A DNA stretch of 64,000 nt from assembly GCA_965223305.1 (NCBI GenBank), contig CBDCWT010000017.1, forward strand, positions 1-64,000, in the 5' to 3' direction. Each line of letters begins with the position of its first letter. The stretch's first letter is position 1. The notes under the pieces were generated by a model, which ran no database searches, had not been told where the DNA came from, and saw only the letters and a program-made list of their open reading frames with translations. This stretch comes from CBDCWT01 sp965223305. GTDB taxonomy: Bacteria > Planctomycetota > Planctomycetia > Pirellulales > Pirellulaceae. Both the position numbers and the translations under genes were made by a program. Positions 27,741 through 36,210 of this stretch are shown here, one piece after another.

Positions 27741-28892
27741 ATGGGAATCGTCTGCCGCTACGTGATTGTGGAAACATTCCGTGTCTTTTGCGTTGCTCTC
27801 GCCGCGGCAGTGCTACTGATGACGCTAGTTGGCTCGGCCATCGAGGGTATGCGGCACGGCCTTCCACCCGATATTCTCCTGCAGGTCACGGTCTACGTCC
27901 TTCCAGACATGCTGCAGTTCGTACTGCCTGGTTGCATCCTGTTTGCTGTCTGCATGGTCTTTGGAGAGCTGTCGGCTAACAACGAGCTGCTCGGGCTGAA
28001 GTCGTCCGGATTAAGTCCGCTCGTTTGCGTTTGGCCCGCCATAGCGTTGGCGTTCATGATTAGTGTTTGTGCGTGCCTCAACCAGGAAGCGCGGGCTACG
28101 TCGCGTGCGGGCCTCAAACGGCTGATCTTCGAGTCGTTTGTTGACATCGCGCACAGCACACTGAAAGTGAATCGCTCCTTCAAAGCAAACGGCGTAGCGA
28201 TCCACACCAACAACGTCGCTGATGGACGTCTCACGGATGCAACCATCGTAGTCGAGCATGCGGGCGGACCATTCACCATTTGGGCAGAGGAATTCTGTTT
28301 GTTCTTTGATTCCGACTTGCAAGGTCTGCGATACGCCTGTCGAAACGGGTACATCGAATCCAACCAGGGAACACTGCACTTCGGCGATTCATTCAAGGGA
28401 CAGATCGGCCTCGAACGGTTCGCGCCAACACACACGCCCGAGCAACTGCCGCCGGCCGAATTGCCCACGCTCCATATACCGATCCAGGTTGCTCACGAGA
28501 CACAAGAGATCGGTATGTTGCGGCAAGGCATCGAAGTCGGCAGTAGTCAGGAACACAACCAAACGAGGCGGGATCGCCTTGCGCGACTCTGTAACCGGCA
28601 GAGGCGCTTGTTCCGCTTGCAAGCCGAAATCCCGCGGCGTCTGGCCAACGGCTTCGCTTGTCTCTGTTTCGCCGTGATCGGCATTCCAGCGGCCACTCTG
28701 TTGAAGTCCGACAACTATATGTCGGTCTTCGGTCTCTGCTTTCTACCTATCTTGCTGCTCTACTATCCTCTCCTGGTCGTTGGGGAAATGATCGCCAGAC
28801 AGGGTGTTTATCCTCAATACATGCCCTGGCTCGCCGATGCAGTGCTGCTTGCAGTGGGACTTTTTCTGATGCGGCAACTGACGCGGAAGTGA
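27741..28892 (+). CDS. LptF/LptG-family permease
   Basis: 383 residues from the ATG at 27741. The N-terminus (MGIVCRYVIVETFRVFCVAL), three hydrophobic segments before residue ~115, LPDMLQFVLPGCILFAVCMV with NNELLGLKSSGLSPL, a long periplasmic beta domain (about 120-260), and three C-terminal helices (RRLANGFACLCFAVIGIPAA, FGLCFLPILLLYYPLLVV, ADAVLLAVGLFLM) match the YjgP/YjgQ permeases that move lipopolysaccharide from the inner membrane. The LptB ATPase is not in the window. Its position among lipid-glycosylation genes suggests an outer-membrane glycolipid role. Confidence 0.85.
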   Translation: MGIVCRYVIVETFRVFCVALAAAVLLMTLVGSAIEGMRHGLPPDILLQVTVYVLPDMLQFVLPGCILFAVCMVFGELSANNELLGLKSSGLSPLVCVWPAIALAFMISVCACLNQEARATSRAGLKRLIFESFVDIAHSTLKVNRSFKANGVAIHTNNVADGRLTDATIVVEHAGGPFTIWAEEFCLFFDSDLQGLRYACRNGYIESNQGTLHFGDSFKGQIGLERFAPTHTPEQLPPAELPTLHIPIQVAHETQEIGMLRQGIEVGSSQEHNQTRRDRLARLCNRQRRLFRLQAEIPRRLANGFACLCFAVIGIPAATLLKSDNYMSVFGLCFLPILLLYYPLLVVGEMIARQGVYPQYMPWLADAVLLAVGLFLMRQLTRK

Positions 28893-29076
28893 CAACGCAG
28901 GCAGGTCCCAACATGCCTAAACGCACGTCACCGCTTAGCCCGTCTTTGTGAGAACCATCTCGCACGCATGGCAGCTTTCTACTGCACTTGGATCAACTTC
29001 TCGCTCCCAACGCAGACTTGATGCCGCACATCTTCACTCTTCGACGTGTCGAACTGTATCACTGACTGAGAGTCTC

Positions 29077-29214
29077 GGCGAAACATCTGCATCACTTTTG
29101 CATATCCAATGCAATGATTTGGCATGCGGTGCTGCCCCACGTGGTGGTACGTTTTTACAGAACGGAAACGACAACCCACACCACACTACAGGAAGATAGG
29201 AGCCGCCGTCCTTC
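29077..29214 (+). promoter_or_regulatory. Conserved leader of module 2, with inverted repeat
   Basis: Counterpart of 19892-20029. The inverted repeat ttgcat-atcca-atgcaa at 29098-29114 is unchanged. Substitutions cluster around the ggtgctgccccacgtgg stretch. Conservation of non-coding DNA along with the gene suggests that both modules share control, or that the duplication is recent. Confidence 0.5.
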
Positions 29215-29823
29215 GTGAACACCGCTGTATCAGTCAAGCCGCCCAACGCAGCGAAAGAAGGCTCATCCGTTCAACCCACAGACGGCTTTACGCGGACCTG
29301 GCGTTACAAGGCTGGCATCGGTCTGTTCATTGTCGGCAACATCAGCTTGGTCGTCGGAATCCTCCTACCAGTGCTGGGACTGGCAACAGGGGGCAAAGCG
29401 GGGTTGGTCGGTGTGCTGATCGTGGGGGGCGAATTGGTGGCACTCTCCAGCATCGTCCTGCTTGGCAAAGCAGGCTTCTTGGCGATTAAGCAGAAGCTGT
29501 TCGGCTTTCTCGAATCTGGATACGCCGCGCCAGTGGGTCCGGTCCGCCATTACGCCGGCATCGCGATCATGCTCACGAATCTGATTACCACATACACCCT
29601 GGTTCTCTATGCCTGGACGGTCTTTGGGGCTGCCACGCCCGACAACTCCGTTCCTTACGTTTGGGGTCTGGATCTCGCTCAGCAGAGCTCACTTGTATTC
29701 TGGCTGCTCCTGTGTGGCGAGCTCTGTTTTCTGGTGGCCATCTACCTGCTCGGTGCCGACTGGTGGGAGCGATTTCGAAATGTTGTCGTTTGGAACCGTA
29801 GCCCCGAACCTGAAACAAGTTAG
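29215..29823 (+). CDS. Four-TM membrane protein heading module 2
   Basis: 202 residues, almost identical to the protein at 20030: differences are limited to five residues in the N-terminal tail (VKPPNAAKEG for LKPPNTAEKG) and Ala to Val in YAWTVFGA. All four membrane segments are the same. The duplicated DNA runs from 29077 to about 29826, that is, leader plus gene and nothing more. It precedes paralogue C by 83 bp. Confidence 0.8.
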   Translation: MNTAVSVKPPNAAKEGSSVQPTDGFTRTWRYKAGIGLFIVGNISLVVGILLPVLGLATGGKAGLVGVLIVGGELVALSSIVLLGKAGFLAIKQKLFGFLESGYAAPVGPVRHYAGIAIMLTNLITTYTLVLYAWTVFGAATPDNSVPYVWGLDLAQQSSLVFWLLLCGELCFLVAIYLLGADWWERFRNVVVWNRSPEPETS

Positions 29824-29906
29824 ACACATGGAGCGAGCACGACTGGTCCGAAACCAACTACCGATCCAAGTAAATCACTCATTCACGAAAGAGGAGGTAA
29901 ATTGAA

Positions 29907-31145
29907 ATGTTAGGCGTCATCGAAATCAATCAGGACGACGTTGCTCAGGAGGAGTTCGAGGCATCGGAAAAAGAAAAGTGGGATGCACTGAACGCCTACA
30001 TGGCTCCGCAGTTCAAGGGCGTCAAGTGCTACGTCGACCATGTGTTCGCCCGGTACCGAACGGCTTACGTCGGAAATCCCTCTTCGATGTATGTTCCGGA
30101 TCCGGATGTCGGCGAGATGAAAGCACTGACCGGTCATAGCTTGACACCGGAAAATCGGGAGTTTTGGCGGAAGAACAAGAACCGGCACCTCCGCGACGCC
30201 AACCCAGCTCTCTACGAGAAGATATGTGAACAGCAGGATGCCCTTGCCGCCAAAATGCGGGAGTGCGGCATTAAGGTCATTCGGAACGACAAGTGCCTGG
30301 AGTATCCCGAAGGTGTGATCAACCTGAACGGCTCTTGGCACGGGCCGAAATTCTTGTCGTTCTACGCCGCTCCGCACGGTCACATCTTCAAGCACGTCTG
30401 GATCCAGGGTTGGGACTGTGGCCCGGTGCGCACCCACGAGTTCGCGTTGCGACAAGGGACGCTCGAGTTGTTTAAGGCGAACCCCAAGTTGAAGCACCGC
30501 CAGATGCTCTACCCCGAACCCGATGTCAATCTAATGGGGCCGGGTGTGATCGGGATCGACCTCGCCGGTTATCGGCTGATGCCGAACAACCACATCCTGT
30601 TCGGCGTGGGGGTACCAAGCGCTGACGTGATCCCGACGACCTACGACCCCAAAACATGCAACGACTACACGTCCGCGGGGTCACCGGTCGGAGCGAAGTT
30701 CATGATGGATCGCTACATGGAGGAGCTGGGCTTCACCTACGAGATCACGTTTTTCGACTCGAATCTGACCTATCATCACGACTGCCTGATGATGAATTTG
30801 AAGGAAGGCTACGTGGCTCTTCCCGACGATGGCAAGTGGGGCACGTGGGGCGAGCTGCCCGAGTGCCTCAAAGACTGGGAAGTCGTGCCGATTCCTCCGC
30901 ACGAGATCGCCTACGGAGTTTCCAACGCGATCTGCGTCGGAGACGGACGCGTCATCATGGACAGTCGCGCCACGGGCACCGCGGACAACATGGCCAAGGC
31001 GGGGCTCGAACCAATTCTGCTTCCGTATGACGGACCATGGGACACCTACGGCAGCGGCATGGAGTGTTCGGACGATCCCTATGCAAAATGGAACGACGAC
31101 AGCCCGCCGGATCCTTCCCTGTGGCCTGACGACGAAGAGGAGTAG
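29907..31145 (+). CDS. Amidinotransferase-like pentein enzyme, paralogue C
   Basis: 412 residues from an ATG preceded by a strong ribosome site (gaggaggtaaattga). Pentein motifs as in the other copies: TAYVGNPSSMYVPDPD, GIKVIRNDKCLEYPEGVINL, FFDSNLTYHHDCLMMNL and YGSGMECSDDPYAKWND. The nucleophile Cys is kept, but its surroundings differ from DCSD in the other paralogues (ECSDD) and the C-terminus ends in an acidic tail (LWPDDEEE). It is most like paralogue B. A DUF1989 gene follows by 76 bp. Confidence 0.82.
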   Translation: MLGVIEINQDDVAQEEFEASEKEKWDALNAYMAPQFKGVKCYVDHVFARYRTAYVGNPSSMYVPDPDVGEMKALTGHSLTPENREFWRKNKNRHLRDANPALYEKICEQQDALAAKMRECGIKVIRNDKCLEYPEGVINLNGSWHGPKFLSFYAAPHGHIFKHVWIQGWDCGPVRTHEFALRQGTLELFKANPKLKHRQMLYPEPDVNLMGPGVIGIDLAGYRLMPNNHILFGVGVPSADVIPTTYDPKTCNDYTSAGSPVGAKFMMDRYMEELGFTYEITFFDSNLTYHHDCLMMNLKEGYVALPDDGKWGTWGELPECLKDWEVVPIPPHEIAYGVSNAICVGDGRVIMDSRATGTADNMAKAGLEPILLPYDGPWDTYGSGMECSDDPYAKWNDDSPPDPSLWPDDEEE

Positions 31146-31221
31146 TTTTGCACCGGCCGGCCCGGCTTGTCCGCCTCGATGAGCCGGGCCGTTCGCAATT
31201 CACCCAGTTACGGATAGATCA

Positions 31222-32265
31222 ATGAGCGGAACACCGAACTTCTCCGAAGCCCTGGACTACGACCTCTCGAAAAGCTACCGGCAGACCGACGAGTACAAGA
31301 TCAATCACGATCTCGTTGACAAGGTCAACGGTGCCAAGCCCAATTGGGAGCTTGTGTACGAGTCGGTGCTCCACCCGCACACAGGCGACGCCTATCTGGT
31401 GAAAGCCGGGCAAGTTCTGCAGATGGAACACCTGTTTGACCGCGCCCAAGTCGTTGACTGGCTCTTCATCACGCCCGATTTGAAGGACGTATCCAGCATG
31501 GGGAACTCCGTCGCTTTCGACGGCTTTTGGCTCAAGAAGTACTACCAAGTGCTGTCCGGCGCCGGGCAGATGAAGACCATGGTGACAATGATCCGTGACG
31601 ACACTGACAAACAGTGGGGCCCGTCGGAACGGTGGGGTCGCCACATCTGGATCTACCACTGCTCGCCTGAATGGCAGGAGATGTTCTATCCAACCGCGAA
31701 GCCGCACATCAACTGCTGCCACATGAACTTCGTGCACGGCTTTAATCGGGTTCCCGCGATTGCGGAGATACCGGACAGCAAACTGAAGAAGGCGTATGTG
31801 AACATGCTGGCAGGCAGTCACAACTTCCAGACCTTTCAGGTGATGGACATCTACTGGAGGGAAGAAGAGGAGCAAATGAAGATCATGCTGGGCGAGTGCG
31901 GCCCAGTGAAAAGAGGTGATGGACTGGAATTCTACGCCAACACCGACGTCTACGTAGTTGCTTCCAGCTGCCCTTACGGGGATTTTACATCGCCCGTCTA
32001 CGGGCCGAAGGCGAAGCTACCCGACCCGCTGACGTTCCGCGTATTCGAGACCGGCATCAAACCGCCGCCGGCGCGTGATTGGCGTGACTGGGAAGGCGCC
32101 TTCTACGACATGGCCAAGAGCGGGCAAAAAGACATCAGCCCGCGGACAGCGGATTCTTATCAAACGAAGCCGGATTCAGGTCCAAACGGAACGGAGATTT
32201 GGCTGCCGGGTGTTCGTCAAAGGGACGACGCTGCGCCGTGGAAAGGCGACGATTCACTGGACTGA
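31222..32265 (+). CDS. DUF1989 protein 1 (carboxyguanidine-deiminase-subunit family)
   Basis: 347 residues. Features of the DUF1989 ('urea carboxylase-associated') family: HPHTGDAYLVKAGQVLQMEH near residue 55, a Cys/Asn motif PHINCCHMNFVHGFNRVPAI, FQTFQVMDIYWRE, and GDGLEFYANTDVYVVASSCP near the C-terminus. Characterised members are the two subunits of carboxyguanidine deiminase in guanidine degradation. No guanidine carboxylase or allophanate hydrolase is in the window, so the substrate here may differ. It lies between amidinotransferase-like genes, 18 bp before the collapsed copy. Confidence 0.75.
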   Translation: MSGTPNFSEALDYDLSKSYRQTDEYKINHDLVDKVNGAKPNWELVYESVLHPHTGDAYLVKAGQVLQMEHLFDRAQVVDWLFITPDLKDVSSMGNSVAFDGFWLKKYYQVLSGAGQMKTMVTMIRDDTDKQWGPSERWGRHIWIYHCSPEWQEMFYPTAKPHINCCHMNFVHGFNRVPAIAEIPDSKLKKAYVNMLAGSHNFQTFQVMDIYWREEEEQMKIMLGECGPVKRGDGLEFYANTDVYVVASSCPYGDFTSPVYGPKAKLPDPLTFRVFETGIKPPPARDWRDWEGAFYDMAKSGQKDISPRTADSYQTKPDSGPNGTEIWLPGVRQRDDAAPWKGDDSLD

Positions 32266-32283
32266 TTTTCCGACAGGGGACCC

Positions 32284-32605
32284 ATGAGCAGCAAGAGCGC
32301 GCTCGAACTCGCGTTTCAACCCGAAGCGAAACCCGAAGACCCTGGCGCCATGTGGGACGCGTACAACAAGTCCTGGGAAGACCAGGTCGTCGGCAAGGGC
32401 ATCAAAGTCTACGAGCAGCATTGTTCCGCCAAGCTGCGGACCTGCATGGTCGCGGATCCCTTTGCGATGTATGTGCCGAATCCCAACGATGCCGAGATCA
32501 AGCAGATGATCGAGGACAACGCGAACGATGAACTCAAGATCTTCTGGAGAAAAACTGTGGGATAAGTTCTGCAGCGATTCGACAATCTGGCGCGAGAATT
32601 TATAA
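32284..32605 (+). pseudogene. Amidinotransferase-like gene collapsed by internal deletion
   Basis: The first ~92 codons (SSKSALELAFQPEAKPEDPG ... CMVADPFAMYVPNP, FWRK) match the N-terminus of paralogues A and D. The frame then stops, but in another frame the sequence resumes at once as WDKF-CSDSTIWRENL and a stop at 32603-32605, which is the family's exact C-terminal motif (WDTFNSGxDCSDxxIWRED). About 300 middle codons, including the catalytic His, are gone. It still holds the operon spacing (18 bp before, 20 bp after). Confidence 0.8.
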
Positions 32606-32625
32606 AAACGTCTCGAAAGGACAAG

Positions 32626-33831
32626 ATGATGAGCACAGCAACAGCAACAATGCCAAAAAGTGTCAAGGAATTGGCCTACAACCCGGAACCCAAGCCGGAA
32701 GATCCCAAGGAACAGTGGAAAGTCTTCAACAAGATGTGGGTCGATCAGGTTGAGGACAAGGGACTGAAGCTCTTCAAGGAGTGGGCCGGAGCGCCAGCCA
32801 AGGCTATTTTCGTGGGCGACCCCTTCGCGGATTACATGCCCAACGGTGAAGATGAGGAGATCCAGACGCTCATCAAGGACAATGCCAGCCAAGAGGTGAA
32901 GGATCTCTGGATCGGACGCTCCGGCCAGCGGGTGCGGGACTTCAACCCGGACTTGTTCGCCGAGTTCGTTGATGCCATTGATGCCCGGGACAAAGCCTAC
33001 GACAAGGAAGGCATCACCGTTATCCGCAACAAGTTGGGATGGTACCCGGATTCGATCGTGAATTGGAACGACCCGTGGAATGGCTCCAAGTTCCTGTCGA
33101 TCTACGCCGGTGGGGCTGGATATCCGCTCCGCAACTACTTCATGAATTTCCCAGATGCGGCCAGCGTGAATCCCTACTATCTCGCAATACGCGCATTGGT
33201 TATTGAACTCATGCGCTGCGATAAGGAAGCGACACCTCTCGTGTGGTTCGAGAAGGAGCCCGATCCCGGGCATCCCGGCCCCGGGGAAGCGGGACTCGAC
33301 GGAGCTGACATGCGTCTGTTCCCGAACAAGCACCTGACGTTCACTTACAGTTGCGCTGACAAGAGTCATATCAGCGACGACTGGGACATGGACACTCGAC
33401 TGACCCCGTCCGGAACGCCGCGCGGCAGTAATCTTCTCAAACGCATGTTGAAAGACCGAGGTTTCACCTTCGAGACAGTCTGGTACGACAGCCGACTCAC
33501 GTATCACCACGACTGCTTCATGTTGAACATCAAAGAGGGCATCTGCGGCTTGCCCGATCTTCCCAATTACGGCTACTGGACCGACCCACCGTCGGCGGTC
33601 AAGGACTGGGAGATCATCCCAATTCCTTTAGACGAGCAAAAGATGGGCGTTTGCAACTCAGTCACGACCGGCACGGGCAAGGTGTTCATGGATGATCGCT
33701 GCGTCAAGACCATGGATCTACTGGACAAGCATGGTATCGAGCCCGTGCCAATCCCGTACGGTCCGATCTGGGACACGTTTAACAGTGGCATCGACTGCAG
33801 CGACATGACGATCTGGCGCGAGGACGATTGA
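32626..33831 (+). CDS. Amidinotransferase-like pentein enzyme, paralogue D
   Basis: 401 residues, ATG-ATG start with aaagga upstream. Motifs: IFVGDPFADYMPNGEDEE, GITVIRNKLGWYPDSIVNWN, WYDSRLTYHHDCFMLNIKEG and FNSGIDCSDMTIWREDD. It resembles paralogue A more than B or C (shared LGWYPD, LELAYNPEPKPEDP-type N-terminus, SIYAGG). The catalytic His and Cys are both present. It is followed after 147 bp by the second DUF1989 gene. Confidence 0.82.
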   Translation: MMSTATATMPKSVKELAYNPEPKPEDPKEQWKVFNKMWVDQVEDKGLKLFKEWAGAPAKAIFVGDPFADYMPNGEDEEIQTLIKDNASQEVKDLWIGRSGQRVRDFNPDLFAEFVDAIDARDKAYDKEGITVIRNKLGWYPDSIVNWNDPWNGSKFLSIYAGGAGYPLRNYFMNFPDAASVNPYYLAIRALVIELMRCDKEATPLVWFEKEPDPGHPGPGEAGLDGADMRLFPNKHLTFTYSCADKSHISDDWDMDTRLTPSGTPRGSNLLKRMLKDRGFTFETVWYDSRLTYHHDCFMLNIKEGICGLPDLPNYGYWTDPPSAVKDWEIIPIPLDEQKMGVCNSVTTGTGKVFMDDRCVKTMDLLDKHGIEPVPIPYGPIWDTFNSGIDCSDMTIWREDD

Positions 33832-33978
33832 CGGTTACTCCATGGTTCGTCAAACGATTGTAGTAGATTCTTGCTTCGGAGTTCAAAGCTCGAATGCGTG
33901 TCTCCATGGAGAGAGACATGAACCAACCACGATAACAAGCCGACTTGTAAGCGGCCGTTGCTACAAGGGAACACACCG

Positions 33979-34893
33979 ATGTCAGACGATGCCCATTTAG
34001 CCATTGTCAACAACCCGAACTTCGCACTAAACAAGGAACATTACGACAAGGTCGCTGCGACTCAAGGCAGCCGCAAACTTGTCTACAAGGAGACCTTGCA
34101 CCCGCACACAGGCGACGCGTTCTTGGTCAAGGCTGGTCAAGTGATCCGGGCGGAGCAGACCGAGGATTTTGCCCAGATTCTGGATTGGTTCATGATCACG
34201 CCGGATCTGAGTGAGTACCTCAATTACGGGCACTCGGCGCCCATCGAAGGTCCCTATTTGAAGAAGTACTCCCGCTGTTGGTCGAACTCAGGCTACCTGC
34301 ATCCGATGGCCACCATGGTCGCCGACGAAGTACCGGACTATTTTGCGCCGAAAGGCTGGTCGAGCCACTTCTGGATGTTCCATTGCAATCCGGAGTGGAA
34401 CCAAGCGGCAGCGCCCAACTGGCATGTGGGGCATGGCTCGTCCTGCCACACCAACTTCATGCACGGTCTAGCCCGCATCCCGGCAATTCATGCTATGCCG
34501 CAGGAGCGAAAACGTGAGGTCATTGAACACTTTGCCAACATGTGCAACTTCATGACGTTCCAAGTGTTTCGAACCGGGTGGGACGAAGAATCTCACGACG
34601 TAGTGATGGATCTGCGCCCGGGGCCAGATATCCCGAAAGGAACGGGCGTCGAGTTTTACGCCGAACAGGACATCTACTGTGTAGTTAGTAGCTGCCCGTG
34701 GGCTAGCATGCAGGACACGCTTGAAAACGTCGTCCCTCGACCGGTTGAGATCACGGCATGGGAGACAGGTATCGAGCCCTTGCCGCGACCTCAATGGCGT
34801 GAATGGAAATCAGACTTCTACAACCAATTGGCCACTGGAAAACGGGTCAACACTCCGCGCACGGGGGACTCCTACAACCACGTCAACACGTAG
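33979..34893 (+). CDS. DUF1989 protein 2
   Basis: 304 residues from the ATG at 33979, with aaggga about 10 nt upstream; a TTG at 33958 is an alternative. Same motif series as the protein at 31222: HPHTGDAFLVKAGQVIRAEQ, GSSCHTNFMHGLARIPAI, FMTFQVFRTGWDEE and GTGVEFYAEQDIYCVVSSCP. It lacks the ~35-residue C-terminal extension of its paralogue. Characterised carboxyguanidine deiminase is a complex of two DUF1989 subunits, so these two may also pair. Last gene of module 2. Confidence 0.75.
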   Translation: MSDDAHLAIVNNPNFALNKEHYDKVAATQGSRKLVYKETLHPHTGDAFLVKAGQVIRAEQTEDFAQILDWFMITPDLSEYLNYGHSAPIEGPYLKKYSRCWSNSGYLHPMATMVADEVPDYFAPKGWSSHFWMFHCNPEWNQAAAPNWHVGHGSSCHTNFMHGLARIPAIHAMPQERKREVIEHFANMCNFMTFQVFRTGWDEESHDVVMDLRPGPDIPKGTGVEFYAEQDIYCVVSSCPWASMQDTLENVVPRPVEITAWETGIEPLPRPQWREWKSDFYNQLATGKRVNTPRTGDSYNHVNT

Positions 34894-34908
34894 CTCACTA
34901 TCACATCG

Positions 34909-36210
34909 CTAGACAATGCCTGTCAGTTTCGTTGTCGACGTCGGGAAGGACCCCACGCCCGCGTCCAGCACTTCATCGCCAATCGTGGTGTAAAGATCGC
35001 CCAGAGTCCCGGTTGTCCGGGTGTGGAGCCCCGTTCTCATCCCACCGGCATGTCCCGCTAAAATCAACGCTAAGTTGTTGTTCTTGTGTGCGTTGGCTTC
35101 AGCATGCTCGTGAACGAACATGAGGCACGTGTTATCGAGCAAAGTGCCGGCGCCCTCGGATATCGAACGCAACTTAGCGACCAGGTAGGCAAACTCCTCG
35201 ACGTGCCAACGACAGATGTCGCGGAGAATCCGCATTCCCCGCGGAGTCTCGACGGTTCCATGCGTGTATTCATGGTGTCGCTGCGCAGTGTGGCCAAGCC
35301 ACGGGAATCTGGAGAGGCCTTGACACTTCGATAACATGTACGATGCCACGCGTGTCTGACGTGACGCAAGTGCGTGGGCCAGCAGATCGCTCTGCAGACG
35401 AGCAATGCGCGGCCAGTCTTTGAGGTCGCCGCCTTCTTCGGGTCGCTGGATCGTGTCTCGATACTGCGGAGGCAGTGCAGCGATCGACTGTTCCAACTCT
35501 CGAACAGATGACAAGTACTCGTCAACACGCTGCCGATCTTCACTTCCCAGCCGTGAGGAAAGCGACTTGGCCTCCTGGCGAACTAGATCCAAAATGCTGT
35601 GTTGCCGGTTGACCCAGCCCTGCTCACGGTCCCCAAAAATCCGGTCAAACAGCCTGTGTGGAAAATGTTCGGGCGGCAGAGGGCGGTCACGATCCGCCCA
35701 GCTCAGGTTGTTTTGGATGGCCTCGCCGAACGACTCTTGGCAAACGCCGATCTGGATTGACCGAAAACGAGATTCTCGGCCGACTTGTCTTGCCAGTAGC
35801 TGATCGAACGAAATGCCGCCGGCGCCACGCCCGGTATATACCTTTCCAGATACGAGGGCGCTCATCGATGGGTAATGACTGTTCCCCGGACCGGGTAGCC
35901 GCGCAGCAGGACTATCCAATCCGGTAACTACATGGATGTGACGACGAAAGCGCTCCAGCGGTGCCAGACAAGGCGTGAACTCGAATTCAGGCCCAGTCTC
36001 ACGCGGAATCCAGTACTTTTCAGGAATTCCGTTGCCGTTGAACCAAAACACAAACCGCTTTTCGATTGGCGCAATGGCCGGTCCATCCGAAGCGTAGGCA
36101 ACTCCGTTTCCATCAAACATCGCCGCCAAGGGAGGCAATCCGATGTGGACGGCGGCACCACCGAGGCCTATGCCTTTGAGAAACGTTCGGCGAGAAAGGC
36201 GATTCTTCAT
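34909..36210 (-). CDS. DUF1552 protein with Tat-type signal
   Basis: 433 residues. The N-terminus SRRTFLKGIGLGGAAVHIGL is a twin-arginine export signal. The remainder (FWFNGNGIPEKYWIP, HIHVVTGLDSPAAR, HYPSMSALVSGKVYTGRGAG, SFDQLLARQVG, CLMFVHEHAEANAHKNNNL) is the DUF1552 family, which in planctomycetes is nearly always paired with a DUF1587/1588/1592/1595 cytochrome protein, as here (4-bp overlap). The pair's function is not established. The stop lies 15 bp from the convergent DUF1989 gene. Confidence 0.9.
   Translation of the reverse strand: MKNRLSRRTFLKGIGLGGAAVHIGLPPLAAMFDGNGVAYASDGPAIAPIEKRFVFWFNGNGIPEKYWIPRETGPEFEFTPCLAPLERFRRHIHVVTGLDSPAARLPGPGNSHYPSMSALVSGKVYTGRGAGGISFDQLLARQVGRESRFRSIQIGVCQESFGEAIQNNLSWADRDRPLPPEHFPHRLFDRIFGDREQGWVNRQHSILDLVRQEAKSLSSRLGSEDRQRVDEYLSSVRELEQSIAALPPQYRDTIQRPEEGGDLKDWPRIARLQSDLLAHALASRQTRVASYMLSKCQGLSRFPWLGHTAQRHHEYTHGTVETPRGMRILRDICRWHVEEFAYLVAKLRSISEGAGTLLDNTCLMFVHEHAEANAHKNNNLALILAGHAGGMRTGLHTRTTGTLGDLYTTIGDEVLDAGVGSFPTSTTKLTGIV

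Noticed and set aside
20657..33831. Toxin biosynthesis cluster of the saxitoxin or cylindrospermopsin type, which also use amidinotransferases
   Set aside because: No polyketide synthase, sulfotransferase or tailoring oxygenase genes are present; only the amidinotransferase fold is shared.
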